Shown here one piece after another: positions 29,620 through 38,903 of a stretch of DNA of 64,000 nucleotides. The notes under the pieces were generated by a model. It saw only the letters and a list, made by a program, of their open reading frames with translations. It made no database searches and was not told the DNA's origin. Source of the DNA: Marinomonas aquimarina (lineage in GTDB: Bacteria; Pseudomonadota; Gammaproteobacteria; Pseudomonadales; Marinomonadaceae); NCBI RefSeq assembly GCF_900089755.1, contig NZ_FLOC01000014.1, forward strand, positions 1 through 64,000. Reading direction: 5' to 3'. Made by a program: the position numbers and the translations under genes. The first letter of the stretch is position 1. Every line of letters starts with the position of its first letter.

Positions 29620-30702
29620 TTACCTAACCTTAAGTGTCGCCAAACCAATCAGAACCAAACATACGGTAATGATCCAAAAACGGACAATAACCTTTGGCTC
29701 GGCCCAGCCTTTTAACTCAAAGTGATGGTGAATCGGTGCCATGCGGAAAATACGACGCTTGGTCAACTTATAAGACGCCACCTGCAAGATCACGGACACT
29801 GTCTCCATCACAAACACACCGCCCATAATAAACAGTACCAACTCTTGGCGTACAATGACCGCAATCACGCCCAATGCAGCACCTAATGCCAGTGCTCCCA
29901 CATCTCCCATAAAGACTTGGGCTGGGTAAGTGTTAAACCATAAGAAACCCAAGCCCGCGCCAACCAAGGCCGAACAGAACACGATCAACTCACCGGTGCC
30001 CTGCACATAAGGAATCAATAAGTAGTCAGCAAACTTGACGTTACCGGTTAGGTACGCAAACAGACCCAGTGCACCACCGACTAATACGGTTGGCAAAATC
30101 GCCAAACCATCCAGACCATCGGTCAGATTGACCGCATTACTGGTGCCGACAATCACGAAGTAGGTAAACACCACAAAGAACATACCCAATGGAATCGCGG
30201 CATCTTTGAATAACGGAATCAGCAACTCTGTTTCGGCCGGAGTCGACGCCAAGGTATATAGATAAATGGCCGCCGACAGACCAAACACGCTTTGCCAAAA
30301 GTACTTCCATTTTGCTGGCAAACCACGAGAGTTCTTTTCCACTACCTTACGATAGTCATCCACCCAACCGACAGCACCAAAGGCAATCATGGTCAGCAAG
30401 GTTACCCAGACATATGGGTTGGTCAAATCGCCCCACAGTAGCGTACTGATGGCGATAGAAAATAAAATCATCACACCGCCCATGGTCGGTGTACCCGCTT
30501 TACTTAGATGCGATTGTGGGCCGTCATCGCGTACTGCCTGACCAATTTGCAGGCGCTGCAGCAAACGAATCACTTTGCCACCGATTAACAGGGAGATAAA
30601 AAGTGCCGTCAACACACCCAAAATCGCCCGCAGCGACAGGTAGTTGAACACCGTAAAGAAAGTAAAATATTTACTAAGGTAGGCCGTTAAAAGCAGTAGC
30701 AT
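29620..30702 (-). CDS. mraY: phospho-N-acetylmuramoyl-pentapeptide-transferase
   Basis: A 360-residue polytopic membrane enzyme that transfers phospho-MurNAc-pentapeptide to undecaprenyl phosphate, giving lipid I. Ten hydrophobic segments are expected. Conserved cytoplasmic motifs include the [18 protein letters not shown] loop (about 58-75), with key Lys/Thr residues, the Asp-rich WVDDYRKV (about 113-120), [10 protein letters not shown] (about 191-200) and [13 protein letters not shown] (about 321-333). The gene lies between murF and murD in the usual order. Confidence 0.98.
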   Translation of the reverse strand: MLLLLTAYLSKYFTFFTVFNYLSLRAILGVLTALFISLLIGGKVIRLLQRLQIGQAVRDDGPQSHLSKAGTPTMGGVMILFSIAISTLLWGDLTNPYVWVTLLTMIAFGAVGWVDDYRKVVEKNSRGLPAKWKYFWQSVFGLSAAIYLYTLASTPAETELLIPLFKDAAIPLGMFFVVFTYFVIVGTSNAVNLTDGLDGLAILPTVLVGGALGLFAYLTGNVKFADYLLIPYVQGTGELIVFCSALVGAGLGFLWFNTYPAQVFMGDVGALALGAALGVIAVIVRQELVLFIMGGVFVMETVSVILQVASYKLTKRRIFRMAPIHHHFELKGWAEPKVIVRFWIITVCLVLIGLATLKVR

Positions 30703-30716
30703 GGTTAGGCTAATTC

Positions 30717-32078
30717 CTAATTTTTCAGAGCGTTAACTATATCTTCCATTTTGGCTGAACGAGAACCTTTCACCAAAATGACATGTTCTGAATTGAGCGT
30801 GGCCAACAGTGCCAACGCGTCATCCTTCGTCTGGCAAGGGTGCGCTTGTTGCCCAGACGTTTGTATGGCGGTAAATCCGTGCGCGGCTTCGGCCGCAATG
30901 GGACCAATGGTAATCAAATGCTCAAGGCCTAACTTGGCCGCGTATTGACCAAGACCGTAATGAATCGCCGCCTCTTGATCCCCCAATTCGCCCAATGCGC
31001 CAAGTACCATCCATTTTGTCTGTTGTGCATACAACGCCAACACATCCATGGCCGCTTCGACAGATTTTGGGCTAGCATTGTAACAATCATTAATGACCAC
31101 GGCTTCTCTTTTTGACGCCAGCACTTCCATGCGCCCCGGCACCTGTTCAGGATGCTTTAACTGGGCTATCACATCGATCATCGCAAAACCCAAAGCGGTC
31201 ATCGCTAGAGCAACCGCCATGGCATTGGCGATATGATGTTTCCCCGGGCGATCGAGCACTAGGCAATAAGTCTGCCCTTGATACTGCAAGGTGGTTGTGG
31301 AACCTGAGACAGACTCTTGCACATCACTCGCATATAGGCTTGCCATAGGATCAGTGAAGGAGAACGAACGGACTGCACGATTGCCCACACGCTCTAACCA
31401 ATAGCCATAGGAGGCATCATCGGCATTTAACACGACTGTGGCGTCTGCTTTGGCCGTTTCAAATAACATGCCTTTCTCAACAGCAACACCATGGATAGAA
31501 CCAAAGCCAAGCAAGTGACTGCCACTGGCATTGGTCAATACCACCACATCCGCCTCAATGGTTTGCCCTAACTTTTCAATCTCTCCTGGAAAGCTGGTAC
31601 CCGCTTCGATCACCGCGTATTGATCTGCAACAGATAAATTCAACAGCGTTTTGGGTACGCCTATTTGATTATTAAGATTGCTTTGGGTTTTCAGCACCTG
31701 GCCGTGTTCTGACAACACTCTGGCCAACCAATCTTTGACACTGGTTTTACCATTACTGCCAGTGATGGCCACTACCGGCCTATTAAATAAGCGTCGCATC
31801 ATGCGACCGATCTGCGCATAAGCTTGCGTAGTGTCCGCAACTTCGATACGGGGTTCGATTGCAACAGGCTCACTGACTAAGACCGCTACGGCACCTTGCT
31901 GCATCACTTGCTCTGCAAATTGATGGCCATTAAAACGCTCGCCTACCAGCGCCACAAACAGTTTCTGCTCCAGGGCTTCGCGAGAATCGGTTGAAACATC
32001 TGACACCAGTTGGTCTTGGCCGACTAATCGACCACCCACTTCTTTAGCGATGTCAGACAGTTTAAGCTTGTGCAACAT
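30717..32078 (-). CDS. murF: UDP-MurNAc-tripeptide-D-alanyl-D-alanine ligase
   Basis: A 453-residue ligase that adds the D-Ala-D-Ala dipeptide made by Ddl, completing the cytoplasmic pentapeptide precursor. The ATP site is [16 protein letters not shown] (about 104-119). [16 protein letters not shown] (about 178-193) and [18 protein letters not shown] (about 325-342) are characteristic of MurF. The start ATG lies 17 bases inside the end of murE, an overlap that suggests coupled translation. Confidence 0.96.
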   Translation of the reverse strand: MLHKLKLSDIAKEVGGRLVGQDQLVSDVSTDSREALEQKLFVALVGERFNGHQFAEQVMQQGAVAVLVSEPVAIEPRIEVADTTQAYAQIGRMMRRLFNRPVVAITGSNGKTSVKDWLARVLSEHGQVLKTQSNLNNQIGVPKTLLNLSVADQYAVIEAGTSFPGEIEKLGQTIEADVVVLTNASGSHLLGFGSIHGVAVEKGMLFETAKADATVVLNADDASYGYWLERVGNRAVRSFSFTDPMASLYASDVQESVSGSTTTLQYQGQTYCLVLDRPGKHHIANAMAVALAMTALGFAMIDVIAQLKHPEQVPGRMEVLASKREAVVINDCYNASPKSVEAAMDVLALYAQQTKWMVLGALGELGDQEAAIHYGLGQYAAKLGLEHLITIGPIAAEAAHGFTAIQTSGQQAHPCQTKDDALALLATLNSEHVILVKGSRSAKMEDIVNALKN

Positions 32079-33531
32079 AGGCCTTTAGCGCTTCTCGCGC
32101 ATCCTCTCGATCATCAAAGTGGTGTCGAACACCGTTTACTTCTTGGTACGTCTCATGCCCTTTACCAGCAATTAAGACAATATCTTCAGGTCTTGCCATG
32201 GCAACGGCTTGTGCAATCGCCTGATGGCGATCCACTTCTACTCGCACCTCAGCCAAGGTGTCATCCAAAGCCGCTAAAGCATCCTTAATGATGCTTTGCG
32301 GTGACTCCGTTCGCGGATTGTCCGATGTCAACCAGACATAATCGGCATGCTGCTGTGCCACAGCCAGCATCATAGGACGTTTGCCGGTGTCACGATCACC
32401 ACCGCAACCAAACACACAAATAACACGGCCACTGGCATGAGCGTGGATGGCTTTTAACGCCACCTCTAAGGCATCAGAGGTGTGCGCATAATCGACCAGC
32501 ACTAAAGGCGCTTCAGGCCGCTTACAGGCTTCCATCCTACCAGGCGCGCCTTGCAGGGATGACAACGCCTGTACCGCTCTGGCAGGCTCGTCCACCGAGG
32601 ACAACACTGCCGCTAATGCGGCCAAGGCATTTTGTACATTAAACTCACCAAGCAGCGGCAAAAATACCGCAAATTCCTGCCCCAATACTTGTATCGTTAG
32701 CCGCACACCCGTTTGTTCAAAGGATTTCTCCAGCACAGCAAAATCCGCTGCCTGCGACTCTAGCGCCGAATAGCGCCATACAGGGGCTTGCGTATGCGCC
32801 ACCATAAAGTCGGCATAATCGGAATCGGCACAAACAATGGCGCGCTGTAATGCGTCAAATTCAAATAAGCGTCGCTTGGCGCACGCATAATTCTCCATTG
32901 AGCCATGATAATCAAGATGATCGCGAGTAAGGTTTGAGAAAACCGCCGTTGACACTGGCACACCAGCGAGGCGTTGTTGATCTAACGCATGGGAAGAGGC
33001 CTCGAAAGCCACCAAGGCAACACCCTGCTGCGCAAAAGAAGACAAAAGTTTGTGTAATGTGAGGAGATCAGGGGTAGTCTGCTTGGCGTCTTGTAGGTTT
33101 CCCAATACACCAATACCAAAGGTACCTATCATGGCGCTTTTCAGCCCCAACGCCTGCGCCAGCTGGGCAATGTAATAACAGATACTGGACTTACCGTTGG
33201 TGCCCGTCACCGCGACGATATGCTCTGGCACTGGACCGTAAATCTGACGCGCCAATTGCGCTAACACCAACTCAATGTGAGCCACCTCTAGCAACACCAT
33301 ACGGTCGCTGTGCAACCCAAGCCCCTGCGGCACAATGGCGACTCGACAGCCTTTTTCGGCCACTTGCTCGAGATAATCCCAACCATTACTGGATACGCCT
33401 GGCAGCGCTATAAAAACGGTTTCAGCGTCCACTAAACGAGAATCGGTCTCTAAAGACCGATACTCACCTTGCTCAATTTTCCAACGATTCTCGAGATGTA
33501 GCCATTGTAGAAGCTGCTCGAAGCTGAACAT
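32062..33531 (-). CDS. murE: UDP-MurNAc-L-alanyl-D-glutamate-2,6-diaminopimelate ligase
   Basis: A 489-residue ligase adding the third stem-peptide residue. The P-loop is VAVTGTNGKSSICYYIAQ (about 106-123). The acceptor-specific motif DNPRTESPQSIIKDAL (about 405-420) contains the DNPR sequence that selects meso-diaminopimelate rather than lysine, so the wall is DAP-type. The C-terminal GKGHETYQEVNGVRHHFDDRE is a family signature. It lies 1 bp after ftsI and overlaps murF. Confidence 0.97.
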   Translation of the reverse strand: MFSFEQLLQWLHLENRWKIEQGEYRSLETDSRLVDAETVFIALPGVSSNGWDYLEQVAEKGCRVAIVPQGLGLHSDRMVLLEVAHIELVLAQLARQIYGPVPEHIVAVTGTNGKSSICYYIAQLAQALGLKSAMIGTFGIGVLGNLQDAKQTTPDLLTLHKLLSSFAQQGVALVAFEASSHALDQQRLAGVPVSTAVFSNLTRDHLDYHGSMENYACAKRRLFEFDALQRAIVCADSDYADFMVAHTQAPVWRYSALESQAADFAVLEKSFEQTGVRLTIQVLGQEFAVFLPLLGEFNVQNALAALAAVLSSVDEPARAVQALSSLQGAPGRMEACKRPEAPLVLVDYAHTSDALEVALKAIHAHASGRVICVFGCGGDRDTGKRPMMLAVAQQHADYVWLTSDNPRTESPQSIIKDALAALDDTLAEVRVEVDRHQAIAQAVAMARPEDIVLIAGKGHETYQEVNGVRHHFDDREDAREALKAYVAQA

Positions 33532-33532
33532 A

Positions 33533-35320
33533 TTAGTTTCCTTGTACGATTCGATAAGGCGCCTTATTGGTTTCTTCTAGACGCACTTCACGCAATCCTT
33601 CCGGACGATCAGGCGGAATATTCAATGTCGTCAATGCACCTTCCATGACACGCGAAAACACTGGCGCTGACACCTCACCGCCGTAGTACTTACGTCCTTT
33701 CGGATCGTTGACCATGACCACCATGGCCAAACGCGGGTTCGTAGCGGGCACCACCCCAGCAAACAACGAAATATATTGGTCGTATGCATAACCACCTTCA
33801 CCGACTTTGTGCACCGTACCGGTTTTACCCGCTACGTTATAGCCTGGAATTTGAGCTTTCTTGCCAGAGCCTTCCGTTACCACCGCCTGTAGCATATGCA
33901 CCACATCGCGCGCGATATCGGCCGGAATGACTTGCTCACCCTGAGGTGGAATGTCTTGCTTGAACAGGGTCACAGGCACCTTGTAGCCATGGTTTGCTAA
34001 GACCATGTAGGCCTGTGCCAATTGCAACGTCGAGACCGCTAGACCATAACCATAGGACAAGGTCGCAATTTCCGATGGGTGCCATTTTGGATGCATTGGC
34101 AGCTTACCAGTGGTTTCCCCCGGAAAGCCTAGACCCACAGGTGAACCGATGCCCAACTCATAGAACATGTTCCAGATGGTGTCTTGAGGCAAGGATAAGG
34201 CAATGCGTGAGGTGGCGACGTTACTTGACTTCACCAGCACCGTCTCTAGATCGATCTCACCATAGTTTCGAAAATCTCGAATGGTGTAACGACCAAAGCG
34301 CAAATAACCAGGGTTGGTGTCTATAATCGACTCGGTGTTGTATTGACCCGAGCGCATCGCGGCCGTCACAGAGAAGGGTTTCATAGTAGAACCCGGCTCA
34401 AATAAATCGATCACGGCGCGGTTACGCAGTTCTTCAGGCTCAAGGTCAGAACGATCATTCGGGTTAAAGGACGGTTGATTCACCATGGCTAAAATTTCAC
34501 CGGTGCGCACATCCAAGATTACCGCTGAGGCGGAACTGGCGCGTTGCTCAGTCACCACCGCTTTCAGTTCACGATAAGCAAGATACTGCAAACGCATATC
34601 GATACTCAGCTCGATGTTTTCACCCGCTTGCTCTGGCACTTCCTGACCTAGGGTACGAATGATGTTGCCCTTTAGGTCTTTCATGTAAGAGAACTTACCA
34701 GGCTTACCTTGCAGAGCTTGATCGTAGGCGAGCTCAAGACCTTCTTGGCCTTTGTCATCGATATTGGTAAAACCTACCACCTGAGAGGTCACTTCTCCGG
34801 CTGGATAGAAGCGCTTGTACTCTTTAATTTTGCTAACACCCACGACATCAGCATCAAGAATGGCTTCGGCTTCATGGGGTGGAATTTGACGCTTTAGGTA
34901 CATGAAACCTTTGTTGCGGTTGATCTCAAAGCGCTCTTTCAACAGCGCAGATCCAACCCCCATGGCTTCCGCTAAACGGGCAATCTCCTGCTCCGGTATT
35001 TTTCGCTCGCCGATTGGCTTGGCTAGGTTAACTGGGTCTTCCGACAACCCCCAAAGGTCTCTCGGGTTAGCAATCACTGTCCAAGTGGGCGTGCTGACCG
35101 CCAATGGCTCACCATTGCGATCCAAAATCATGCCACGAGTCGCCGGAATCGACTCGGTGCGCACTGCACGCATCTCCCCTTGGTTCTGCAAAAACTCTTT
35201 ATCGAGTACCGTGAGGTAGAACAAGCGTCCCGCGGCAACAGCGAACAAAATGAAAGCAATACTGTACACTAAGTACAGGCGCCAGCGACTGGGTGAAAAA
35301 CTACGTTCGTTTGTGTTCAT
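33533..35320 (-). CDS. ftsI: septal peptidoglycan transpeptidase FtsI (PBP3)
   Basis: A 595-residue class B penicillin-binding protein. One membrane helix (about residues 13-36) anchors a periplasmic dimerisation domain (about 55-230) and the transpeptidase domain. The catalytic serine is S311 in PGSTMKPF (SxxK), the second motif is KSSN (near 365) and the third is AGKTGTV (near 505). The start MNTNERSF was chosen because its ATG overlaps the ftsL stop (CCATGAAC). A longer reading to 35440 would run back through ftsL. It partners FtsW in septum synthesis. Confidence 0.97.
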   Translation of the reverse strand: MNTNERSFSPSRWRLYLVYSIAFILFAVAAGRLFYLTVLDKEFLQNQGEMRAVRTESIPATRGMILDRNGEPLAVSTPTWTVIANPRDLWGLSEDPVNLAKPIGERKIPEQEIARLAEAMGVGSALLKERFEINRNKGFMYLKRQIPPHEAEAILDADVVGVSKIKEYKRFYPAGEVTSQVVGFTNIDDKGQEGLELAYDQALQGKPGKFSYMKDLKGNIIRTLGQEVPEQAGENIELSIDMRLQYLAYRELKAVVTEQRASSASAVILDVRTGEILAMVNQPSFNPNDRSDLEPEELRNRAVIDLFEPGSTMKPFSVTAAMRSGQYNTESIIDTNPGYLRFGRYTIRDFRNYGEIDLETVLVKSSNVATSRIALSLPQDTIWNMFYELGIGSPVGLGFPGETTGKLPMHPKWHPSEIATLSYGYGLAVSTLQLAQAYMVLANHGYKVPVTLFKQDIPPQGEQVIPADIARDVVHMLQAVVTEGSGKKAQIPGYNVAGKTGTVHKVGEGGYAYDQYISLFAGVVPATNPRLAMVVMVNDPKGRKYYGGEVSAPVFSRVMEGALTTLNIPPDRPEGLREVRLEETNKAPYRIVQGN

Positions 35321-35595
35321 GGCTTCACAATGACCAATTCTTCCGGGGTCGGAGCACGCATATTTAAATCCCTTATTGCTGCTTGTTCCAATCGACTTGG
35401 TTGGGTCAGGGCGCTTTGCTCCAGCAATAGCTGCCCCCAAACCACCTCATAGTTCACTTCATCTTTCTTTAACTGTTGTAGATAGGCGAAATCACGACGA
35501 AAGTCGAACACCTGAATAACCAACACAATCGCCATCACGCCGAGCAATAGTAAAGCCGCGGCGAATGGCACCAGGCGGGGAGCCTGGTTATTCAC
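35317..35595 (-). CDS. ftsL: cell division protein FtsL
   Basis: A 92-residue bitopic divisome protein. One hydrophobic helix (about residues 11-30) is followed by a leucine-zipper-like periplasmic coiled coil (about 32-75). It forms the FtsQLB complex that activates FtsWI. Sequence conservation in this family is low; identification rests on size, topology and exact position between rsmH (8-base overlap) and ftsI (4-base overlap). Confidence 0.92.
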   Translation of the reverse strand: MNNQAPRLVPFAAALLLLGVMAIVLVIQVFDFRRDFAYLQQLKKDEVNYEVVWGQLLLEQSALTQPSRLEQAAIRDLNMRAPTPEELVIVKP

Positions 35596-36526
35596 TGATG
35601 CGCTCCATCACACGCAACACAGCACTGCGTGAACGAACGTTATCACTCACCTCTCCTTTGGAAGGCTTGATCGCTTTACCAACGGTTTTGAAGTGAATGT
35701 CCAAGTGCGCATTTTGAATCGGCAAGTGGCGCGGCAAATCCGGCCCTTTGCACATCTTCTTCATAAACTGCTTCACAATGCGGTCTTCCAAAGAGTGGAA
35801 GCTGATCACCACTAAGCGGCCACCGACTTTCAAAGCCTTAGTCGCCGCCTCTAGGCCGGTTTCTAAGTCACCCAACTCGTTATTGATATGGATGCGAATA
35901 CCTTGGAAGGCTCGGGTAGCCGGGTTTTTTCCCTTTTCCCAATTGGGGTGCGCTTCGGCGACAATTTTGGCCAACTGTTTGGTCGTGGTAATCGGTGTGT
36001 GGTTGCGGTATTCCACAATCGCGCGGGCAATACGTCGCGAATAGCGTTCTTCACCATATTGATACATGACATCGGCGATTTCTTTTTCCGCCGCGACCGC
36101 GATCCAATCCGCAGCACTCATGCCCGCATTGGGGTTCATACGCATATCTAGCGGGCCATCATTCATAAAACTAAAACCGCGGCTAGCATCGTCCAACTGT
36201 GGTGATGACACCCCTAGATCCATCATCACGCCATCAACCTTGTCGACACCAAACACACTAGGGATATGTTCTGCCATGTTGGCGAAACTGTCTTGTACAA
36301 TGGTAAAACGCGCGTCTTCTTGCTCAAGTGCTTTACCGTGGCCAATCGCCACAGGGTCTTTATCAAAGCCCAACATGGTGCCCGTTGTTAGGCGTGACAA
36401 CACCAATCGTGTGTGCCCACCGCGACCAAACGTTCCATCCACGTAGGTCCCAGCCGGATCGGTCACCAACATATCGACCGATTCGTTCAGCATGACACTG
36501 ATATGTTCTGGCGTTGCATCTGTCAT
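35588..36526 (-). CDS. rsmH: 16S rRNA (cytosine-1402-N4)-methyltransferase
   Basis: A 312-residue SAM enzyme (formerly MraW) that methylates C1402 in the 30S P site, tuning start-codon selection. It begins near HISVMLNESVDML. The SAM-binding segment is YVDGTFGRGGHTRLVL (about 28-43), followed by GFDKDPVAI (about 54-62) and MDLGVSSPQLDDASRGFSF (about 101-119). LVVISFHSLEDRIVKQF (about 238-254) is another signature. Its ATG overlaps the mraZ stop by four bases. Confidence 0.97.
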   Translation of the reverse strand: MTDATPEHISVMLNESVDMLVTDPAGTYVDGTFGRGGHTRLVLSRLTTGTMLGFDKDPVAIGHGKALEQEDARFTIVQDSFANMAEHIPSVFGVDKVDGVMMDLGVSSPQLDDASRGFSFMNDGPLDMRMNPNAGMSAADWIAVAAEKEIADVMYQYGEERYSRRIARAIVEYRNHTPITTTKQLAKIVAEAHPNWEKGKNPATRAFQGIRIHINNELGDLETGLEAATKALKVGGRLVVISFHSLEDRIVKQFMKKMCKGPDLPRHLPIQNAHLDIHFKTVGKAIKPSKGEVSDNVRSRSAVLRVMERISE

Positions 36527-36978
36527 AGAGAGATATCCATTAATGTATCGAGTTCTAAGTTATCTAGGCTGACTTCGGACAGGTACTCCTCACGTTGAGA
36601 TTCCCACTCTTCCAAGCCCCAAATTTCGAGTTTTTTACCCTGACCTAACAGGGTCGATTTGCGGTCGATCTTGGCGTATTCACGTAGCGGAGCCGGCAAC
36701 AACAAGCGCCCTGCGCTATCAAACTCCAAATCGGTCGCATGACCTACCAATAAACGCTGCAGCCTTCTGGCTTGCGGCTGAAAAGATGGTAGGCGGTCTA
36801 ATTTTTCTTGGATTTGCTCCCACTCAGACAGAGGGTAGAGCAACAAACAACGGGCCTGCGGATCAATGGTGATCACCACACCTGCGTCATCGTATTGCAG
36901 AAACTCATCGCGTAAGCGTGCCGGCAGAGACAAACGTCCCTTAGCATCCACACTGACCTGATGAATTCCTCTAAACAT
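36523..36978 (-). CDS. mraZ: transcriptional regulator MraZ
   Basis: A 151-residue protein with two AbrB/SpoVT-like swapped-hairpin domains that forms ring-shaped oligomers and represses the dcw promoter. It starts MFRGIHQVSVDAKGRLSLPARLR and has a second DSAGRLLLPAPLREYAKI copy (about 83-100). A longer in-frame reading to 37011 exists, but it would translate the operator repeats. MFRG is the family start, and GGGA lies seven bases ahead of this ATG. It is the first gene of the division cluster and overlaps rsmH by four bases. Confidence 0.96.
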   Translation of the reverse strand: MFRGIHQVSVDAKGRLSLPARLRDEFLQYDDAGVVITIDPQARCLLLYPLSEWEQIQEKLDRLPSFQPQARRLQRLLVGHATDLEFDSAGRLLLPAPLREYAKIDRKSTLLGQGKKLEIWGLEEWESQREEYLSEVSLDNLELDTLMDISL

Positions 36979-36985
36979 GCCCATA

Positions 36986-37010
36986 TCCCACTTATCGACA
37001 CTTTCTCCCA
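36986..37010 (-). promoter_or_regulatory. MraZ operator: three TGGGN-type repeats at 10-bp spacing
   Basis: On the minus strand TGGGA (37006-37010), TGTCG (36996-37000) and TGGGA (36986-36990) occur every 10 bp with 5-nt spacers. MraZ of Escherichia is known to bind three TGGGN direct repeats with 5-nt spacers upstream of mraZ. The outer two match; the middle one is degenerate. The site ends 7 bp before the mraZ ATG, so it supports autorepression and the chosen start. An A+T-rich promoter (TTGTAT near 37045-37050, TAAAAT at 37024-37029, 15-bp spacer) lies just upstream but is weak on sequence. Confidence 0.75.
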
Positions 37011-37046
37011 CAATTTAACACTTATTTTAGTATTAGTTAAAAAAAT

Positions 37047-37074
37047 ACAAAAAAAAATTCGCCAAAAGCGAATT
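37047..37074 (-). terminator. rnpB terminator
   Basis: On the minus strand AATTCGC/GCGAATT with a 5-nt loop is followed by nine to ten Ts. It lies about 65 bp after the mature 3' end of RNase P RNA and directly before the mraZ promoter region. The T-run may overlap the mraZ -35 area. Confidence 0.8.
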
Positions 37075-37141
37075 ATTTATGCGTCCACAGGGAAGAACTT
37101 ACGAAACCATGAAGATTGGGAGTCAATCAGAGAGGAGAATG

Positions 37142-37493
37142 AGCAAGTTGGCCGATAAGCCGGGTTCTGTCGTGGACAGTCATTCATCTAGGCTGTACAT
37201 CACTGCACAGCTCGAGCAACCTACCCGAACTCAGTGCGGGTCACACCAATGAGTTCCTATTTGGTCTTGCTTCAAGTGGGGTTTACCATGCCACACACTG
37301 TTACCAGGTGCGCGGTGCGCTCTTACCGCACCATTTCAACCTTACCGGCAGTAAACTGCTTAGGCGGTGTATTTTCTGCTGCACTTTCCGTAGGCTCACG
37401 CCCCCCAGGCGTTACCTGGCACTTTACCCTGCGAAGCCCGGACTTTCCTCCCCTTTGACAAAATCAAAGCGGCGACTGTCTGGCCAACTTGCG
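37142..37493 (-). ncRNA. rnpB: RNase P RNA (bacterial type A)
   Basis: The catalytic RNA of RNase P, which removes 5' leaders from tRNA precursors. The 5' strand CAAGTTGGCCAGACAGTCGCC pairs with the 3' end GGCCAACTTG to form P1. Universally conserved blocks are visible: GAGGAAAGTCCGGGC near the 5' end, GTGCCAGGTAACGCCTGG, TGGTGCGGTAAGAGCGCACC, and the terminal AGATGAATGACTGTCC and AGAACCCGGCTTATCGG. Length is about 350 nt, a little shorter than the Escherichia RNA. The bounds come from P1 pairing and may be off by a few bases. Confidence 0.97.
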
Positions 37494-37500
37494 GTGGGGC

Positions 37501-37528
37501 ATACTACAGGGTGAAGCGCTAATTGCAA
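37501..37528 (-). promoter_or_regulatory. rnpB promoter
   Basis: On the minus strand TTGCAA (-35, 37523-37528) and TAGTAT (-10, 37501-37506) are spaced by 16 bp. A GC-rich discriminator (GCCCCACC) leads to the 5' end of the RNA about seven bases downstream. Confidence 0.75.
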
Positions 37529-37554
37529 GCAAAAAAGCACTTTCACCCTAATAT

Positions 37555-38877
37555 TCATGCCAAAGGCAGACAAAACCTCACTTCCAAGCCCCCTTCTGGG
37601 CGATTAAAAGCCTGTATCTCACCATTGTGCGCTTGCACGATACGCTTGGCGATGGTCAGCCCTACACCAAAGCCGCCACTGTTAGACTCCCGCGCAGAGG
37701 ATGAACGAAAGAATGCATGAAAGATCTTTTCCAACATATCATCCGCCACCCCAGGCCCATTATCTTTGATCGAAATGATGGCTTGTTTATCCACTTCCGA
37801 AGAGCTGACTTCAACCGCCCCACCTTCACCCGAGTAAAAGCAGGCATTACGCAATACGTTTTCCACCGCATGGCGCAACTGCACCGGATCACCATGCAAG
37901 GCTTTCGGTAAATCCCCTGTTTTGGTGATGGCAATTCCCCTAAGCTGCGATTCAAATTGCACATCATCGACAATATCGGTCAGCCAGGGCTGCAACTCTA
38001 TCGTCCCTTTTTGCATAGACGCGGCTTCTAGGCGCGACAAGGTCAACACCTGACCAATCAGCTCATCTAACTCATGCAATTCGTTACGGATACGCACTAG
38101 GTAGTTCTGCTGTGCCGGCTGCCCATGCTTGTCTTCAGCAATGGTTAAGGCCACTTCAATACGCGCCAAAGGCGTACGCAATTCATGGGACACATCACGC
38201 AACAGGCGCTCTTTGGAACTTAACAAGGTCTCAATACGACCCGCCATCTCATTGAACTCACGCGCCAGATTACCGATCGCATCGTTTCGCTGCACCAGAC
38301 GGTGATCGACACGGGCAGACATCTCACCCTGACCAAAAGAACGAGTGATTTTTTGCAACTTAAGCAGCGGGCCCATCAGCCAATACGCCAAGATCCCACT
38401 GGAGACAAGCAAACCGAGCAATGACAGCAAAGCAATGGCCCAAGGACTGATGGCATCACTCTTGTCCTGCGGCCTAAAGACCAACAGATACTGTGTATTA
38501 CTGGCACCAATCACTTGGATAAACTGGCTGCGACGAGCATCTGCCGAGGCTTGCGCCTCTTCCGCCCCAACAGGATCACTTAAATTGGTCGAATCACGAA
38601 AATTACGCGGTAATGGGCGCAACAGTGGGCGCCCATTTTCTTGATAGATAAAAATGCTACCTTGCAGCTGCTTTTCAAAACGCCTAGCCTGCTCTTGCAA
38701 CGCACTGGTGCCACTTTTCTCATAGGTAGAAACTAAGCTGACACCGATATCACCGAGCACGTCAGCCGAGACTTGATTGCGATCCTCGACAAAATCGACC
38801 ACCCCAAGACCGATCGCCACCACCACCATATTGGAAAACAATACAACCAAGAACACTCGTAAAAAGGTATTTTTCAT
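37555..38877 (-). CDS. CpxA-like sensor histidine kinase
   Basis: A 440-residue inner-membrane kinase with transmembrane helices at about 7-29 and 145-168, a periplasmic sensor of about 115 residues, a HAMP linker (about 169-222), HisKA with H231 in RDVSHELRTPLAR, and HATPase_c with N box (ENVLRNACFYS), G1 (DNGPGVAD) and G2 (GFGVGLTIAKR). The paired regulator is clearly CpxR-like, so this is probably the envelope-stress kinase, but the sensor domain is too variable to prove it. An in-frame TTG at 38889 is an alternative start; ATG at 38877 begins the basic pre-helix MKNTFLRV. It lies 26 bp after the regulator gene. Confidence 0.87.
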   Translation of the reverse strand: MKNTFLRVFLVVLFSNMVVVAIGLGVVDFVEDRNQVSADVLGDIGVSLVSTYEKSGTSALQEQARRFEKQLQGSIFIYQENGRPLLRPLPRNFRDSTNLSDPVGAEEAQASADARRSQFIQVIGASNTQYLLVFRPQDKSDAISPWAIALLSLLGLLVSSGILAYWLMGPLLKLQKITRSFGQGEMSARVDHRLVQRNDAIGNLAREFNEMAGRIETLLSSKERLLRDVSHELRTPLARIEVALTIAEDKHGQPAQQNYLVRIRNELHELDELIGQVLTLSRLEAASMQKGTIELQPWLTDIVDDVQFESQLRGIAITKTGDLPKALHGDPVQLRHAVENVLRNACFYSGEGGAVEVSSSEVDKQAIISIKDNGPGVADDMLEKIFHAFFRSSSARESNSGGFGVGLTIAKRIVQAHNGEIQAFNRPEGGLEVRFCLPLA

Positions 38878-38903
38878 AGACTCAGGCAACCAGCGACTCG
38901 CAC

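Noticed and set aside
35321-35440. Longer FtsI reading frame upstream of 35320
   Set aside because: It runs through the end of ftsL in another frame. The ATG overlapping the ftsL stop begins the usual FtsI N-terminus.
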